Positions 43,187 to 53,334 of a stretch of DNA of 64,000 nucleotides are shown one piece after another. Where the stretch lies: the NCBI GenBank assembly GCA_017991555.1, contig JAGOQM010000010.1:1-64000 (forward strand). Reading direction: 5' to 3'. The notes under the pieces were generated by a model. That model did no database searches and was not told where the DNA came from. It worked only from the letters and a program-made list of their open reading frames with translations. Each line of letters begins with the position of its first letter. Within the stretch, counting starts at the first letter, position 1. A program made the translations under genes and the position numbers. Source of the DNA: Neisseriaceae bacterium. GTDB taxonomy: Bacteria > Pseudomonadota > Gammaproteobacteria > Burkholderiales > Neisseriaceae.

Positions 43187-43513
43187 TTATTCGATCACAC
43201 CGGCTTCGCGGCCACTAGGGGTGGCACGATGATTGGTGCTCATTTCTTTGTGTTTCAAGACCATGCGGTCTAGCTTGTCCATCAAAATGTCGATGGACGC
43301 ATACAAATCATTCTCAGCGGCTTCGGTGTGTAAGCTTTTTCCAGCCAGGTGCAAATCCACTTCGGCTTTTTGTTTCATTTTATCAATGGATAAAGTCACG
43401 GTGGTGGAAATCACATTATCAGCATGGCGGGTGATCCGCTCTAACTTGCTGTTGATGTATTCTTTTATCGCGGGAGTAACGTCAATGTTTAAACCAGTAA
43501 TTTTTACGTTCAT
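43187..43513 (-). CDS. hpf: Ribosome hibernation promoting factor
   Basis: A 108-residue HPF/RaiA-family protein that occupies the decoding centre of idle ribosomes. MNVKITGLNIDVTPAIKEYI is the typical start, followed by the basic helix KLERITRHAD and AENDLYASIDILMDKLDRMVLKHKE. It is the short HPF form, with a 15-residue tail. GGAGGAG precedes the ATG. In many proteobacteria hpf lies by lptB/rpoN; here lptB is about 800 bases upstream with a peptidase gene between, and rpoN is not in between. Confidence 0.93.
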   Translation of the reverse strand: MNVKITGLNIDVTPAIKEYINSKLERITRHADNVISTTVTLSIDKMKQKAEVDLHLAGKSLHTEAAENDLYASIDILMDKLDRMVLKHKEMSTNHRATPSGREAGVIE

Positions 43514-43727
43514 AGTAAAACTCCTCCGTTAGTGTGGCGATGTATTCGCCTGTTGAATCAGGTATAACCTGAAGCTGATGATTCATCTTACCTTGAAAAT
43601 ACGAGGATGACCATCCCCATTTTATAGACTTATCTCAAAGACTTTTTCTTTATTTAAAATAATACCCAAACTTGCACCAACGCCAGTCATGGCTGGCCAA
43701 GAGCCGACTTCAGCGCTGCCCAGCAGC

Positions 43728-44240
43728 CTAGTCAACCACCCCATAAAGCGGCCCCACCGTGTCCAAGTGTAGCAGGTACACGCGGGTGTCAAACTCTAGC
43801 TGATGGTAGTCCGGCGCCATGTGGCGGCACAGCTGATAAAAATTCTTGTTGTGGTCTTTCTCTTTGAGGTGGGCCAGCTCATGCACCACGATCATTTTTA
43901 AAAAAGCCTCCGGCGCCGTTTTAAACAGCGTCGCCACCCGAATCTCAGCCTTGGCCTTAAGCTTGCCACCCTGCACTCTTGAGATCGCCGTGTGCAACCC
44001 TAAGGCGTGCTTCATCACCTGTATCTTGCTGTCGTACTGAACCTTGCTGATCTGCATGGCGTGACGCATGTGTTGGCTTTTCAGCTCATTGACGTATTGA
44101 TACAAGGCCTTGTCCGTGGTCATGCTGTGCGGCTCTGGATAGCGCTGCAATAGGTAGTCGCTCAAGCGGCCGGCGGCCGCAAGCTCGGCCACCTGCGCTT
44201 GCAGCGTGTCTGGGTAACCGCTTAAGTAATTAATGGCCAT
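43728..44240 (-). CDS. YgjP-like zinc metallopeptidase (DUF45/WLM)
   Basis: A 170-residue soluble protein with the zinc-peptidase motif HELAH (in VVHELAHLKEKDH, about 119-131) and a probable third ligand in the HNKNFYQLCRHM segment, as in the YgjP/DUF45 family. No signal peptide is seen. The substrate is unknown; relatives include SprT- and Wss1-like proteases. A second protein of the same family is encoded at 55116-55835. It lies about 100 bases downstream of lptB, behind a likely terminator. Confidence 0.82.
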   Translation of the reverse strand: MAINYLSGYPDTLQAQVAELAAAGRLSDYLLQRYPEPHSMTTDKALYQYVNELKSQHMRHAMQISKVQYDSKIQVMKHALGLHTAISRVQGGKLKAKAEIRVATLFKTAPEAFLKMIVVHELAHLKEKDHNKNFYQLCRHMAPDYHQLEFDTRVYLLHLDTVGPLYGVVD

Positions 44241-44274
44241 GCTGACCTCCTTTATTGAGCCGCCTCAGGACGCA

Positions 44275-44302
44275 AAAACCCTGGCAGCAGCCAAGGTTTT
44301 TC
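44275..44302 (-). terminator. Likely terminator of the kds-lpt operon
   Basis: AAAACC.TGG and CCA.GGTTTT flank CAGCAG with one internal mismatch, and both sides have A/T runs. It lies about 40 bases after the lptB stop on the minus strand. Confidence 0.55.
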
Positions 44303-44339
44303 TTTTTCTGAGGAGACCACGGCGGGTAATGTACCCAGC

Positions 44340-45074
44340 TTAATAATCGAAATGCTCGCCCAGATACACTTCACGCACGCGCTCATTCGCCACCAGCTCA
44401 TGCGGCAAGCCATCGGCCAGCACGCTGCCTTCACTAATGATGTAACCACGATCACAAATGCGCAGCGTTTCGCGTACGTTGTGGTCGGTAATCAAGACGC
44501 CAATGTTGCGCGAGCGTAAAAATGAAATAATCTTTTGAATGTCGATCACCGCAATCGGGTCTACCCCGGCAAACGGCTCATCCAGCAAAATAAACCGCGG
44601 TTTGGTCGCCAATACTCGAGCGATTTCCACCCGGCGACGCTCTCCGCCCGATAAAGACAGGGCGTTGTTATCCCGTAGGTGGCTGACGTTTAGGTCGTCC
44701 AACAGCTGGTCTAACTCTTTGGCAATCACCTTCTTGTCTTTTTCGTTGATTTCCAAAATCGACTGAATGTTCTCGGCCACCGTCATTTTACGAAAAATAG
44801 ACGCTTCCTGCGGCAAGTAACCCAGGCCCAAGCGCGCGCGCAAATGAATCGGCATGCTGGTCAAGTTTTCGCCATCGAGGTCAATGTGGCCATCGTCGGC
44901 GGCAATCAGGCCCACCACCATATAAAAGCTGGTGGTTTTACCGGCGCCGTTCGGCCCTAGTAGCCCCACCACTTCGCCGCTTTTAATGCTCATCGACACG
45001 TCTTTAACCACCATCCGCTTTTTGTACGACTTTTGCAGGTTGCTGATGGTTAACACACTTTGTTCTGTACTCAT
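44340..45074 (-). CDS. lptB: LPS export ATPase LptB
   Basis: A 244-residue ATPase that powers LPS extraction by LptFG. Walker A GPNGAGKT (about 38), signature [16 protein letters not shown] (about 143) and Walker [17 protein letters not shown]. The switch His is in [10 protein letters not shown]. It starts two bases after the lptA stop without its own clear ribosome site, which implies coupling. Last gene of kdsD-kdsC-lptC-lptA-lptB. lptF and lptG are not in the window. Confidence 0.97.
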   Translation of the reverse strand: MSTEQSVLTISNLQKSYKKRMVVKDVSMSIKSGEVVGLLGPNGAGKTTSFYMVVGLIAADDGHIDLDGENLTSMPIHLRARLGLGYLPQEASIFRKMTVAENIQSILEINEKDKKVIAKELDQLLDDLNVSHLRDNNALSLSGGERRRVEIARVLATKPRFILLDEPFAGVDPIAVIDIQKIISFLRSRNIGVLITDHNVRETLRICDRGYIISEGSVLADGLPHELVANERVREVYLGEHFDY

Positions 45075-45076
45075 AA

Positions 45077-45595
45077 TTAGTTTGATTTCTGTGTGGTAGA
45101 AGGTTGGAGAATCACGCTCACACGCCCGCGCTGCTTGCCGCCGGTCGCCCCTTTTACGGTATAAATTTCAGTATTGGTATTATAGGTAATCACATGGCCT
45201 TTAACCCGGTCGCCTTCGCGCGTCACCAAAGCATTCCCTGTCAGCACCGCAATGCCGGTTTTGCTGTCATAGGTAATCTGATTGGCCTGGCCGGTCACGT
45301 ACTCATTCTTGTCGTCCAGCTTTTGGCGCATGGTCGTGGGGCTGCCCTTACTGATCATGTTTTGATTGCCCTGGGTGTCTTGCTTCACCGACACCTCCGC
45401 ACCGGTGATCCTCAGGGTGCCTTGCACGATCAACACGTTGCCGGTAAACACAGTCAGTTGATTGGCCTGATCCAGCATGCCGTTGTCGGCCTCAATGTTA
45501 ATCGGCTTGTCACGGTCGGCTCGTTCTGCCCATACGGGGCCAGCAGCCAACAATAATGCGCCTGCGGCCAAACCCAAATACTGCTTATTTATCAT
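45077..45595 (-). CDS. lptA: LPS transport periplasmic protein LptA
   Basis: A 172-residue periplasmic bridge protein for LPS. The signal peptide ends at about PVWA (residue 23). The OstA/jellyroll repeats are in [38 protein letters not shown] and [16 protein letters not shown]. It overlaps the end of lptC by 11 bases. Length and position fit LptA. Confidence 0.93.
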   Translation of the reverse strand: MINKQYLGLAAGALLLAAGPVWAERADRDKPINIEADNGMLDQANQLTVFTGNVLIVQGTLRITGAEVSVKQDTQGNQNMISKGSPTTMRQKLDDKNEYVTGQANQITYDSKTGIAVLTGNALVTREGDRVKGHVITYNTNTEIYTVKGATGGKQRGRVSVILQPSTTQKSN

Positions 45596-46154
45596 AATAA
45601 GTTGCCCTTACCCTAGAATCCAAATTCAATAATTGACGTTCGCCATCGTAACGAAAGCCAATGGTCGTCCCATGCGAGGGGCCGTACTCGAAAGCCGTTG
45701 GCTCGGTGGTGACGGCGGTTTGTTTATCCACCTGTACCGCCAATGCCGTGGTGACAATTTTCATGGCGGGCTTCTCTGCCGTTTGGCTTTTGGTCAGCGT
45801 CACCTTTTGATCAAAAAACAATTTCTTGGTTTTGTCATTATACGTGGCACTGTCGCCCACCACATGAAACTCGTGTACGCCCTCTTTGTATAAGTTGGCA
45901 TCTGGGCTTTCAAAATAAACCTCGTCGCTGCGCGGAAACTGCCATACTTTGGTGGCCACCAGTGACTCACTGATCAAGCCTTGATCGTCATAGCGCTTGC
46001 CATTCGCCCCCAACATCACATATTGCGGTTCGTCTGGGTCTAGCTCTGTCGCGGTATCGTCTACCTGCGACACATTATTCAACCAAAAGCTAATCGCCAC
46101 TAAGCCGATCATCAAGACCGCAGGAAAGGTGATGGAGGCGCGAAAAGGGATCAT
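45585..46154 (-). CDS. lptC: LPS export membrane-anchored protein LptC
   Basis: A 189-residue bitopic protein with one N-terminal helix (about 9-26) and a periplasmic LptC jellyroll domain. It receives LPS from LptBFG and passes it to LptA. PQYVMLGANGKRYDDQG, LYKEGVHEFHVVGDSATYN and the VQVDKQTAVTTEPTAF strand fit the family. It overlaps kdsC by four bases (ATGA). Confidence 0.9.
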   Translation of the reverse strand: MIPFRASITFPAVLMIGLVAISFWLNNVSQVDDTATELDPDEPQYVMLGANGKRYDDQGLISESLVATKVWQFPRSDEVYFESPDANLYKEGVHEFHVVGDSATYNDKTKKLFFDQKVTLTKSQTAEKPAMKIVTTALAVQVDKQTAVTTEPTAFEYGPSHGTTIGFRYDGERQLLNLDSRVRATYYDK

Positions 46155-46675
46155 AGAAGATAGCCACTCAAAGCATCATCTAAGGTACCTTGGGCCTGCA
46201 TGATCAGCTCACACAGCTCGCGCACCGCGCCGCGACCCGCACCACGCTTGGTCACATACTGGCTGTGTTTTAACACCAGCTCATGCGCTTCGGGCACCGC
46301 CACCGCTAGGCCACAGCGCACCATCGGCGGTAAATCCACCACGTCGTCGCCAATGTAGGCACACTCGTCGGCGCGCACACCGGCGTGCTCTAGCAGTTGT
46401 GCAAACGCCTCGCGCTTGTCTTCCACGCCCGCCATGTAATGATTAATGCCCAAGCTTTTGGCACGAATCGCCACGCACTGGGCGTCGCGCCCGGTCATGA
46501 TGGCGGTTTTCACACCACTGGCCTGCAGCATTTTCAAACCCAAACCGTCTAAGGTATGAAACGCTTTAGACTCATCGCCCTTAGGGGTTAAGTAAATTTG
46601 GCCGTCGGTCATGACGCCGTCCACGTCCATAATCAGTAGCTTAATCTTTTGCGCACGCTCATTCACATTCTGCAT
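46151..46675 (-). CDS. kdsC: KDO 8-phosphate phosphatase KdsC
   Basis: A 174-residue HAD phosphatase releasing Kdo from Kdo-8-phosphate. The catalytic motif is LLIMDVDGVMTDGQIY (both Asp present). LKMLQASGVKTAIMTGRDA and YIGDDVVDLPPM supply the remaining HAD motifs. The ATG at 46675 has AAGGAG at six bases; a GTG at 46705 is less likely. It follows kdsD after 36 bases. Confidence 0.95.
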   Translation of the reverse strand: MQNVNERAQKIKLLIMDVDGVMTDGQIYLTPKGDESKAFHTLDGLGLKMLQASGVKTAIMTGRDAQCVAIRAKSLGINHYMAGVEDKREAFAQLLEHAGVRADECAYIGDDVVDLPPMVRCGLAVAVPEAHELVLKHSQYVTKRGAGRGAVRELCELIMQAQGTLDDALSGYLL

Positions 46676-46711
46676 ATTGCTCTCCTTCTTATTTGTCTGT
46701 TTCACGACTAC

Positions 46712-47689
46712 TTAAACAATGCCTGCTCTGAGCAAGTCTTGCATGTTTAAGGCGCCGACCAACACATCGTGCTCATCCACGGCCAATAGCCCACCCACAC
46801 GGTTTTTTTGCATCACGTGTAGCGCTTCATTGGCTAATTTATCAGCCCGAATGGTTTTCGGGTCGCGCGCCATGACTTCTTCGATGCGGATGTTTTTTAA
46901 ATCGTCTCGTATTTGGAACAAACGGCGTAAGTCGCCATCGGTAAAAATACCCACGGCGTGGCCAGTTTCGTCCACAACGGCGGTAAAGCCCAGGCTTTTC
47001 TCGCTCATCATCACGACCACGTCTTTTAAATCTGTGCCCAAAGCCACCTGCGGCAAATCGTTGCCGCCGTGCATTAGGTCTTGCACCCGCACCAATAGGC
47101 GCTTACCTAGGCTGCCGGCCGGATGGCTCATGGCAAAATCATCAGAAGTAAAGCGCCGCGCCTGCATCAACACCACCGCCAACGCATCCCCTAAGGCCAA
47201 GGCGGCCGTGGTGCTGCTGGTGGGGGCCAATCCTAAAGGACAAGCCTCGCGCGTCACGGCGTTGTTCAAAAACACGTCTGCCTCTTGCGCCAGCGTCGAC
47301 TGGGGCTTGCCCGCCATCGCAATGACCTGCACGCCTTTGCGCTTCAGCGCCGGCAAGACGTTAATCACTTCATCACTTTCGCCGGAATACGACAACGCCA
47401 ACACCACGTCGCCCTCCAAAATCATGCCCAAATCACCGTGGGCGGCTTCGGCCGGATGCACAAAAAAAGCCGGCGTTCCGGTAGAAGCTAGGGTGGCCGC
47501 AATCTTGCTGCCAATATGGCCAGACTTGCCCATCCCCGTCACCACCAAACGCCCCTTCATGCCCAGCACAAGGTCAACGGCACGCACAAATTCGTCGTCC
47601 AGTCTTTCAGCCAATTGGTTTAAAGCTTCGGCTTCAATACTTAAAACTTCTTTTGCTTGAGTTAAGTAGGGGTTACAATATTTATTCAT
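46712..47689 (-). CDS. kdsD: Arabinose-5-phosphate isomerase KdsD
   Basis: A 325-residue isomerase making arabinose-5-phosphate for Kdo. The SIS domain (about 30-180) has TGMGKSGHIGSKIAATL and SYSGESDEV; two CBS repeats follow from about 205 (DLMHGGNDLP, SLGFTAVVDETG, VGGLLAVDEHDVLVG). The ATG at 47689 gives the normal N-terminus. There is no ribosome site, but a TATAAT lies nine bases upstream, so the message may be leaderless. A start at 47725 is possible. Confidence 0.94.
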   Translation of the reverse strand: MNKYCNPYLTQAKEVLSIEAEALNQLAERLDDEFVRAVDLVLGMKGRLVVTGMGKSGHIGSKIAATLASTGTPAFFVHPAEAAHGDLGMILEGDVVLALSYSGESDEVINVLPALKRKGVQVIAMAGKPQSTLAQEADVFLNNAVTREACPLGLAPTSSTTAALALGDALAVVLMQARRFTSDDFAMSHPAGSLGKRLLVRVQDLMHGGNDLPQVALGTDLKDVVVMMSEKSLGFTAVVDETGHAVGIFTDGDLRRLFQIRDDLKNIRIEEVMARDPKTIRADKLANEALHVMQKNRVGGLLAVDEHDVLVGALNMQDLLRAGIV

Positions 47690-47862
47690 AATCGCGATTA
47701 TACAATGATCAATGCCGCTTGGCATGGTTTTTAAGTGATTGCCCTTATTATCAATAGGCGCTGCATGCTTAGAGACACAAGTCTATTCAGCGTTCCTTTA
47801 TTAGCCTTAGAATTTCATTTATTTTGTCAGTCGGATCCAGTCCTTCCCAAAGATAGGTTGCC

Positions 47863-49842
47863 ATGCATTATTCACTCGGCCCTGTGGTCATTTTACTATT
47901 AGTGGCGGTGATTTCCGTATTTATTTGTCGCCGCCTTAATATCCCCGCCATGATGGGCTACCTTATCGTGGGCTTTATTGCGGGCCCAGGCGTGTTGAAG
48001 CTCGTCCCACAAACCGCTGAAACCGATTTTGTCGGCGAAATCGGCATCGTCTTCTTAATGTTCACCATTGGCCTAGAGTTTTCCTTAGCCAAGCTCAAGG
48101 CCATGAAGCGCATGGTATTGGGCCTAGGCGGCCTACAGGTGGGCCTAACCATGGCGGTGCTCATTTTGGTCAGCACGCTGGCCAACATCCCATTTTTGAC
48201 CGCATTTGCCGTCGCCGGTGCCCTCACCATGTCGTCCACCGCCATTGCCAGCCGCCTGCTGTCAGAACGGGTAGAGCTGGGCCAACAGCATGGCAAAATG
48301 ACCATGAGCGTGCTGCTGATGCAAGACATTGCCGTTGTGCCCATCATGATCCTGCTGCCGGCGTTGGCCACTCACTCCAGCACCATGTGGCTCGATCTAC
48401 TGATGGCCCTTGGCAAGATGATTTTGGTGCTGACCCTATTATTCGTGGTCGGCAAGCGCTTGGTGAGCCCGTGGTTTCACGTCATTGCCCGCATCCGTTC
48501 GTCGGAATTGTTCATGGTCAACGTGCTGCTGATCACCCTCGGCGTGGCCTATTTAACCGATTTGGCCGGCCTGTCTTTGGCCTTAGGCGCCTTTGTGGCG
48601 GGCATGCTGATTTCAGAAACCGACTACCGCTATCAGGTAGAAGAAGACATTCGGCCATTTCGCGACATGCTGCTCGGCTTCTTCTTCATCACCGTGGGCA
48701 TGAAGCTCAACATTCAAGCCCTATTGGCCAACATTGATCTGGTGCTGATTCTGCTGGCCATGGCCATCGTTGCCAAAGCCATCATTGTTTACGCCGCCGC
48801 CAAGGCGCTTAAATACAAAACCAAAGACAGCCTCACCACGGCGCTGTACCTGGCCCAAGGCGGCGAGTTTGGCTTTGTACTGCTGGCCATTTCCGGCCAG
48901 CTCAAACTTTTAACGCCCGAAAGCGAACAGGCCGCTATTGCCGCCATTTTGATTTCCATGCTGATCGCGCCCTTCTTGATTGCGGCCAGCAGCAAGATCG
49001 TCAACAAGCTGGTTAAATCCAACTGGGACGCTCAGGCCGTTGACCTACAAAACATCCTGGTCGAAAACATGAACAAAACCGACCACGTGCTGATGCTGGG
49101 CTATGGCCGCACCGGTCAGGCCGTGGCGCGCTTGTTAGAGCAAGAGAACATTCCTTATTACGCCCTCGATCTAGACGTGGATCGGGTGCAGGCCGCGCGC
49201 AGCGCCGGTGAGGCGGTGTCGTTTGGCGACGCCAAGCGCAAAGACATTTTGATCGCCGCCGGCATTCAGCGGGCCAAGGCCGCCGTCATCACCATGCACC
49301 ACACCGTAGAAGCCGAACACATTTTGTCCGCGATTTTGAGCGTCAACCCCACCCTGCCCGTGGTGGTGCGCAGTACCGATGAAGCGCAAATGGACGAACT
49401 GCTCAAACACGGCGCCGAGGCTGTGGTGTCCGACACCATGGAGGTATCCTTGGTCTTGGCCTCACAAACGCTGATGAACATGGGCCTGCCGTTCGACCGT
49501 ATTTTCAACACCATGAAAACCGTCCGTACCGAACGCTATGCCCTCTTACAAGGGTTCTTTAAGGGCAGCAGCGACGAGCCCGACTCGCTGGAACACAATT
49601 CACGCCAGAATCGCCTTCAAAGCTTGGCCATTACAGAAGAATCGTATGCCGCCAACCGCACGCTGGCCGAATTGAACTTTGCCCAATTCCATACTCAGCT
49701 GCGTTTAATCCGTCGCGGCACCCATAAAATCAAAAAACCAACGCCTGATTTCATCCTATTACCCGGCGACATTTTGGTCATGATTGGCGTGCCGAGCAAT
49801 TTAATCAATACAGAAAACTTTATATTACAAGGACCTGAATAA
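47863..49842 (+). CDS. CPA2-type cation/proton antiporter with RCK domains, KefB/YbaL-like
   Basis: A 659-residue antiporter with about twelve membrane helices (about 1-385), then an RCK-N Rossmann domain (HVLMLGYGRTGQAVARLLEQ, about 407-426) and an RCK-C (TrkA_C) domain from about 570 (LAITEESYAANRTLAELNF). The family exchanges K+ or Na+ for protons; Kef members are gated by glutathione. ALTMSSTAIASRLL and LALGAFVAGMLISETDYR are membrane-core motifs. The specific ligand is not determined. It is divergent from kdsD. Confidence 0.9.
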   Translation: MHYSLGPVVILLLVAVISVFICRRLNIPAMMGYLIVGFIAGPGVLKLVPQTAETDFVGEIGIVFLMFTIGLEFSLAKLKAMKRMVLGLGGLQVGLTMAVLILVSTLANIPFLTAFAVAGALTMSSTAIASRLLSERVELGQQHGKMTMSVLLMQDIAVVPIMILLPALATHSSTMWLDLLMALGKMILVLTLLFVVGKRLVSPWFHVIARIRSSELFMVNVLLITLGVAYLTDLAGLSLALGAFVAGMLISETDYRYQVEEDIRPFRDMLLGFFFITVGMKLNIQALLANIDLVLILLAMAIVAKAIIVYAAAKALKYKTKDSLTTALYLAQGGEFGFVLLAISGQLKLLTPESEQAAIAAILISMLIAPFLIAASSKIVNKLVKSNWDAQAVDLQNILVENMNKTDHVLMLGYGRTGQAVARLLEQENIPYYALDLDVDRVQAARSAGEAVSFGDAKRKDILIAAGIQRAKAAVITMHHTVEAEHILSAILSVNPTLPVVVRSTDEAQMDELLKHGAEAVVSDTMEVSLVLASQTLMNMGLPFDRIFNTMKTVRTERYALLQGFFKGSSDEPDSLEHNSRQNRLQSLAITEESYAANRTLAELNFAQFHTQLRLIRRGTHKIKKPTPDFILLPGDILVMIGVPSNLINTENFILQGPE

Positions 49843-49910
49843 TTTCTTTAAAAAAGGGCTTGCCAAGGTGAACGGAACATGGTTTAATTCGCCTCCTCAA
49901 AGCAGTACAC

Positions 49911-49986
<76 letters not shown>

Positions 49987-50002
49987 CTAGCCCTTTTGAG
50001 AT

Positions 50003-50079
50003 GGAGTGGTAGTTCAGTTGGTTAGAATACCGGCCTGTCACGCCGGGGGTCGCGGGTTCGAGTCCCGTCCACTCCGCCA
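50003..50079 (+). tRNA. tRNA-Asp (GUC)
   Basis: A 77-base cloverleaf. Acceptor GGAGTGG pairs with CCACTCC, the anticodon arm is CCGGC-CTGTCAC-GCCGG with anticodon GTC, and the T arm contains GGTTCGAGTCC. CCA is encoded. It is cotranscribed with tRNA-Val and closed by the next terminator. Confidence 0.96.
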
Positions 50080-50090
50080 ACAAATAAAAT

Positions 50091-50111
50091 GCCCGTTTCG
50101 GGCTTTTTTTT
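50091..50111 (+). terminator. tRNA operon terminator
   Basis: GCCCG, TTT, CGGGC followed by eight T on the plus strand, 11 bases after tRNA-Asp. Confidence 0.9.
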
Positions 50112-50258
50112 CGCCTATGGCTTACTGCCTGCCCTGTCGCACCCGTCATTTCTTCATTTATACACACATAATTCGCAATAGTTAGCCGTAACACTACACA
50201 AGACCCCCCCAGACAAGTAAAATGGTTGTTTTTATTTAAGCTCGTATAAGCAAAAACC

Positions 50259-51161
50259 ATGCTCACTTTTCAAGAAATCATCTTTAAACTACAAACCTAT
50301 TGGGCCAACATCGGCTGTGTGGTCCTTCAACCTCTAGACATGGAAGTCGGTGCGGGCACCAGCCACCCAGCCACCTGCTTGCGCGCATTAGGCCCCGAGC
50401 CTTGGTTTGCCGCCTACGTACAGCCCAGCCGCCGCCCTAACGACGGCCGCTACGGCGAAAACCCCAACCGCCTGCAACACTATTACCAGTTTCAAGTGGC
50501 GCTTAAGCCTGCGCCCGAAAACATTCAAGAACTGTACCTAGACTCACTGCGTGAGCTGGGCATTTCGCCCTTAGAACACGACATTCGCTTTGTCGAAGAC
50601 GACTGGGAAAACCCCACCCTAGGCGCTTGGGGCCTCGGCTGGGAAGTGTGGCTGAACGGCATGGAAGTCACCCAGTTCACCTATTTCCAACAGGTCGGCG
50701 GCATCGACTGTAGCCCCGTATTGGGCGAAATCACCTACGGCATTGAACGCCTGGCCATGTACCTACAGGGCGTTGAAAACGTTTACGACCTTATATGGGC
50801 GCACACCCCCGACGGCCAAACCGTCACCTACGGCGACGTCTACCATCAAAACGAGGTAGAACAATCGACCTACAACTTTGAGTACGCCAACGTGCCGTGG
50901 TTGCTAGAACAGTTTAACCACTATGAGTCAGAAGCCAAACGCTTACTGGCCGTTACCGACACGTCTTTGACCCTACCTGCCTACGAAATGGTGCTTAAAG
51001 CCGGCCACACCTTCAACCTGCTGGATGCCCGCGGCGCCATTTCGGTGACCGAGCGCGCGACCTACATTGGCCGCGTCCGCACCCTATCGCGTCAGGTTGC
51101 GCAAGCATTTGTAGACAGTCGTGAAGCCTTAGGCTTTCCACTTATTAAGAATCCTCAGTAG
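50259..51161 (+). CDS. glyQ: Glycyl-tRNA synthetase alpha subunit
   Basis: A 300-residue catalytic subunit of the bacterial heterotetrameric glycyl-tRNA synthetase. [20 protein letters not shown] is the typical start. Class II motif 2 is in [20 protein letters not shown] (about 67-86), motif 3 in [15 protein letters not shown]. The sequence [18 protein letters not shown] is family specific. glyS follows nine bases after. Confidence 0.98.
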   Translation: MLTFQEIIFKLQTYWANIGCVVLQPLDMEVGAGTSHPATCLRALGPEPWFAAYVQPSRRPNDGRYGENPNRLQHYYQFQVALKPAPENIQELYLDSLRELGISPLEHDIRFVEDDWENPTLGAWGLGWEVWLNGMEVTQFTYFQQVGGIDCSPVLGEITYGIERLAMYLQGVENVYDLIWAHTPDGQTVTYGDVYHQNEVEQSTYNFEYANVPWLLEQFNHYESEAKRLLAVTDTSLTLPAYEMVLKAGHTFNLLDARGAISVTERATYIGRVRTLSRQVAQAFVDSREALGFPLIKNPQ

Positions 51162-51170
51162 GCCAAGAAC

Positions 51171-53237
51171 ATGCAAGATACATTATTGATTGAACTTCGT
51201 ACCGAAGAACTGCCCCCTAAAGCCCTAGAAAAACTAGGTGCCAGCTTTGCCCAAAGCCTGCAAGAAGAACTACTTAAAGCGCAGCTGATCGACGCGGACG
51301 CAGCCTGCCATGCCTTTGCCTCACCACGCCGTTTGGCCGTGATGATTGAAGCGGTGAAAGCCACCCAGGCCGACCAGCAGGTATTGCGTAAAGGCCCCTC
51401 CACCAAAGCCGCCTTAAAAGAGGGCCAGCCAACGCCGGCCCTGATGGGCTTTGCCCGTTCTTGCGGCGCCGAAGTGGCCGACCTACACGTGGTCAACGAT
51501 GGCAAACAAGACGTATACGCCTACGAATTTTTACAGCAAGGCCAGCCGCTGTCTGCCCTCATCAGCGACATGATTCAGGTTGCCGTCAAAAAACTGCCGA
51601 TTCCTAAAGTCATGCGCTGGGGCTCGTCTACCCACCAATTCGTGCGTCCAGTGCACGGTTTGGTCATCATGCACGGTCACCAATTGGTGCCGGGCAGCGT
51701 TTTGGGCTTAGACAGCCAAAACTGGACCTTGGGCCATCGCTTTTTAAGCACCGAGCCGGTGACGTTTGCGCAAGCGCAAGACTATCCGCGCCAAATGCAC
51801 GAAGAAGGCAAAGTGATTGCCAGCTTTGACGCACGCCGCGCTTTGATCAAGCAACACCTCAACAGTGCTGCGACTGGCCTAAACGCCACCATCGCCGCTG
51901 ATGACGACTTATTAAACGAAGTGACGGCCCTAGTCGAATGGCCAGTGGTGCTGGAAGCCGGCTTTGACGCCGAATTCTTGGCCGTGCCGCAAGAGTGCTT
52001 GATTCTCACCATGCAGCAAAACCAAAAATACTTCCCCTTGCTTAATGCCGAAGGCAAGCTGATTAACCGCTTTTTATTGGTCTCTAATCTAGAAGCCCAA
52101 GACCCTAGCCACATCATTCAGGGCAACGAGCGGGTGTTACGCGCGCGCCTATCCGATGCGGCCTTCTTCTTTGAGCAAGACCAAAAGCAACCGCTCGAAA
52201 ACCGCCTACCGAAGCTGGCCAACGTGGTCTACCACAACAAGCTGGGCAGCCAGCTAGACCGCATTGAGCGCATCAAAACCCTGGCCGCGGCGATTGCCAG
52301 CCAGCTGGGCGCCGACGTGGCCAAAACCGAGCGCGCTGCCATCTTGGCTAAGGCCGACCTAGTGACCGGCATGGTGGGTGAGTTCCCTGAACTACAGGGC
52401 ACCATGGGCAAATACTATGCCCAACACGATCAAGAAGACACCGTGGTGGCCGAGGCCATCGAGCAGCATTACCAACCGCGCTTTGCCGGCGATGCGCTGC
52501 CCCAAAGCAAAGAGGCCACCGCTGTGGCCTTGGCCGACAAGCTAGAAGCCTTGGTGGGCATTTGGGGCATTGGCCTCATCCCCACCGGCGACAAAGACCC
52601 GTACGCCCTACGCCGTTCGGCGCTGGGCATTTTGCGGATGCTGTTGGGCAGCCCTTTAAACCTAAAAACCCTGATTCAGGCCGCCAAAGACAGCCTGAGC
52701 GCGTATAGCCTGAGCGACGACACCACCGAAAAAGTGTATGAGTTCATGCTGGCGCGCCTAGGCCACCTGTTAGAGCACGACTACAGCCAAGACGTGATTG
52801 CCGCGGTGTTGAGCAAGCAACCAGAAGTATTAGACACCCTCATCGCCAAACTTCAGGCCGTGACCGAGTTTAAAACCCTGCCCGAAGCCGCCGCCTTGGC
52901 CAGCGCCAATAAGCGGGTACAAAACCTGTTGAAAAAAACCGACGGCGCCTTAGGCAACGTCGACACCAGCTTGCTGAGCCTGGCTGCCGAGCAGGCACTA
53001 CAACAGGCGATGGATCAGGTGTTGCCGCAGGTGCAAAGCCATTTAAATGCTCAAGCCTACACCCAAGCCCTATCCGCCCTAACCAGCCTAAAAGCACCGG
53101 TGGATGCCTTTTTTGAAGACGTGATGGTGATGGACCCAGATCCAGCCCTTAAGCAAAACCGTTTGAATCTTTTAAACCAACTTGCTCAAGCACTCAATGC
53201 GGTGGCCAATATTGCCCAGCTAGACGCGGCGCACTAA
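51171..53237 (+). CDS. glyS: Glycyl-tRNA synthetase beta subunit
   Basis: A 688-residue tRNA-binding subunit. The N-terminus TLLIELRTEELPPKALEKLG is diagnostic. HD-type and B3/4-like middle sections include RWGSSTHQFVRPVHGLVI and VYHNKLGSQLDRIERIK. DKDPYALRRSALGILRML and the DALR-like C-terminal helices with VMDPDPALKQNRLNLL close the protein. The length is normal. Confidence 0.97.
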   Translation: MQDTLLIELRTEELPPKALEKLGASFAQSLQEELLKAQLIDADAACHAFASPRRLAVMIEAVKATQADQQVLRKGPSTKAALKEGQPTPALMGFARSCGAEVADLHVVNDGKQDVYAYEFLQQGQPLSALISDMIQVAVKKLPIPKVMRWGSSTHQFVRPVHGLVIMHGHQLVPGSVLGLDSQNWTLGHRFLSTEPVTFAQAQDYPRQMHEEGKVIASFDARRALIKQHLNSAATGLNATIAADDDLLNEVTALVEWPVVLEAGFDAEFLAVPQECLILTMQQNQKYFPLLNAEGKLINRFLLVSNLEAQDPSHIIQGNERVLRARLSDAAFFFEQDQKQPLENRLPKLANVVYHNKLGSQLDRIERIKTLAAAIASQLGADVAKTERAAILAKADLVTGMVGEFPELQGTMGKYYAQHDQEDTVVAEAIEQHYQPRFAGDALPQSKEATAVALADKLEALVGIWGIGLIPTGDKDPYALRRSALGILRMLLGSPLNLKTLIQAAKDSLSAYSLSDDTTEKVYEFMLARLGHLLEHDYSQDVIAAVLSKQPEVLDTLIAKLQAVTEFKTLPEAAALASANKRVQNLLKKTDGALGNVDTSLLSLAAEQALQQAMDQVLPQVQSHLNAQAYTQALSALTSLKAPVDAFFEDVMVMDPDPALKQNRLNLLNQLAQALNAVANIAQLDAAH

Positions 53238-53258
53238 CCCCTGCATTCACACCAGCAC

Positions 53259-53302
53259 AACCAGCAGCAGGGCTTGCCCCCGCTGCTGGTTCCCTGTTTT
53301 TT
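53259..53302 (+). terminator. glyQS terminator
   Basis: AACCAGCAGC and GCTGCTGGTT form a 10-bp stem with a 13-base loop, followed after CCCTG by a run of T. Confidence 0.7.
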
Positions 53303-53334
53303 GATTGATTGATTTGTTTAGGCAAAGGAGCAGC

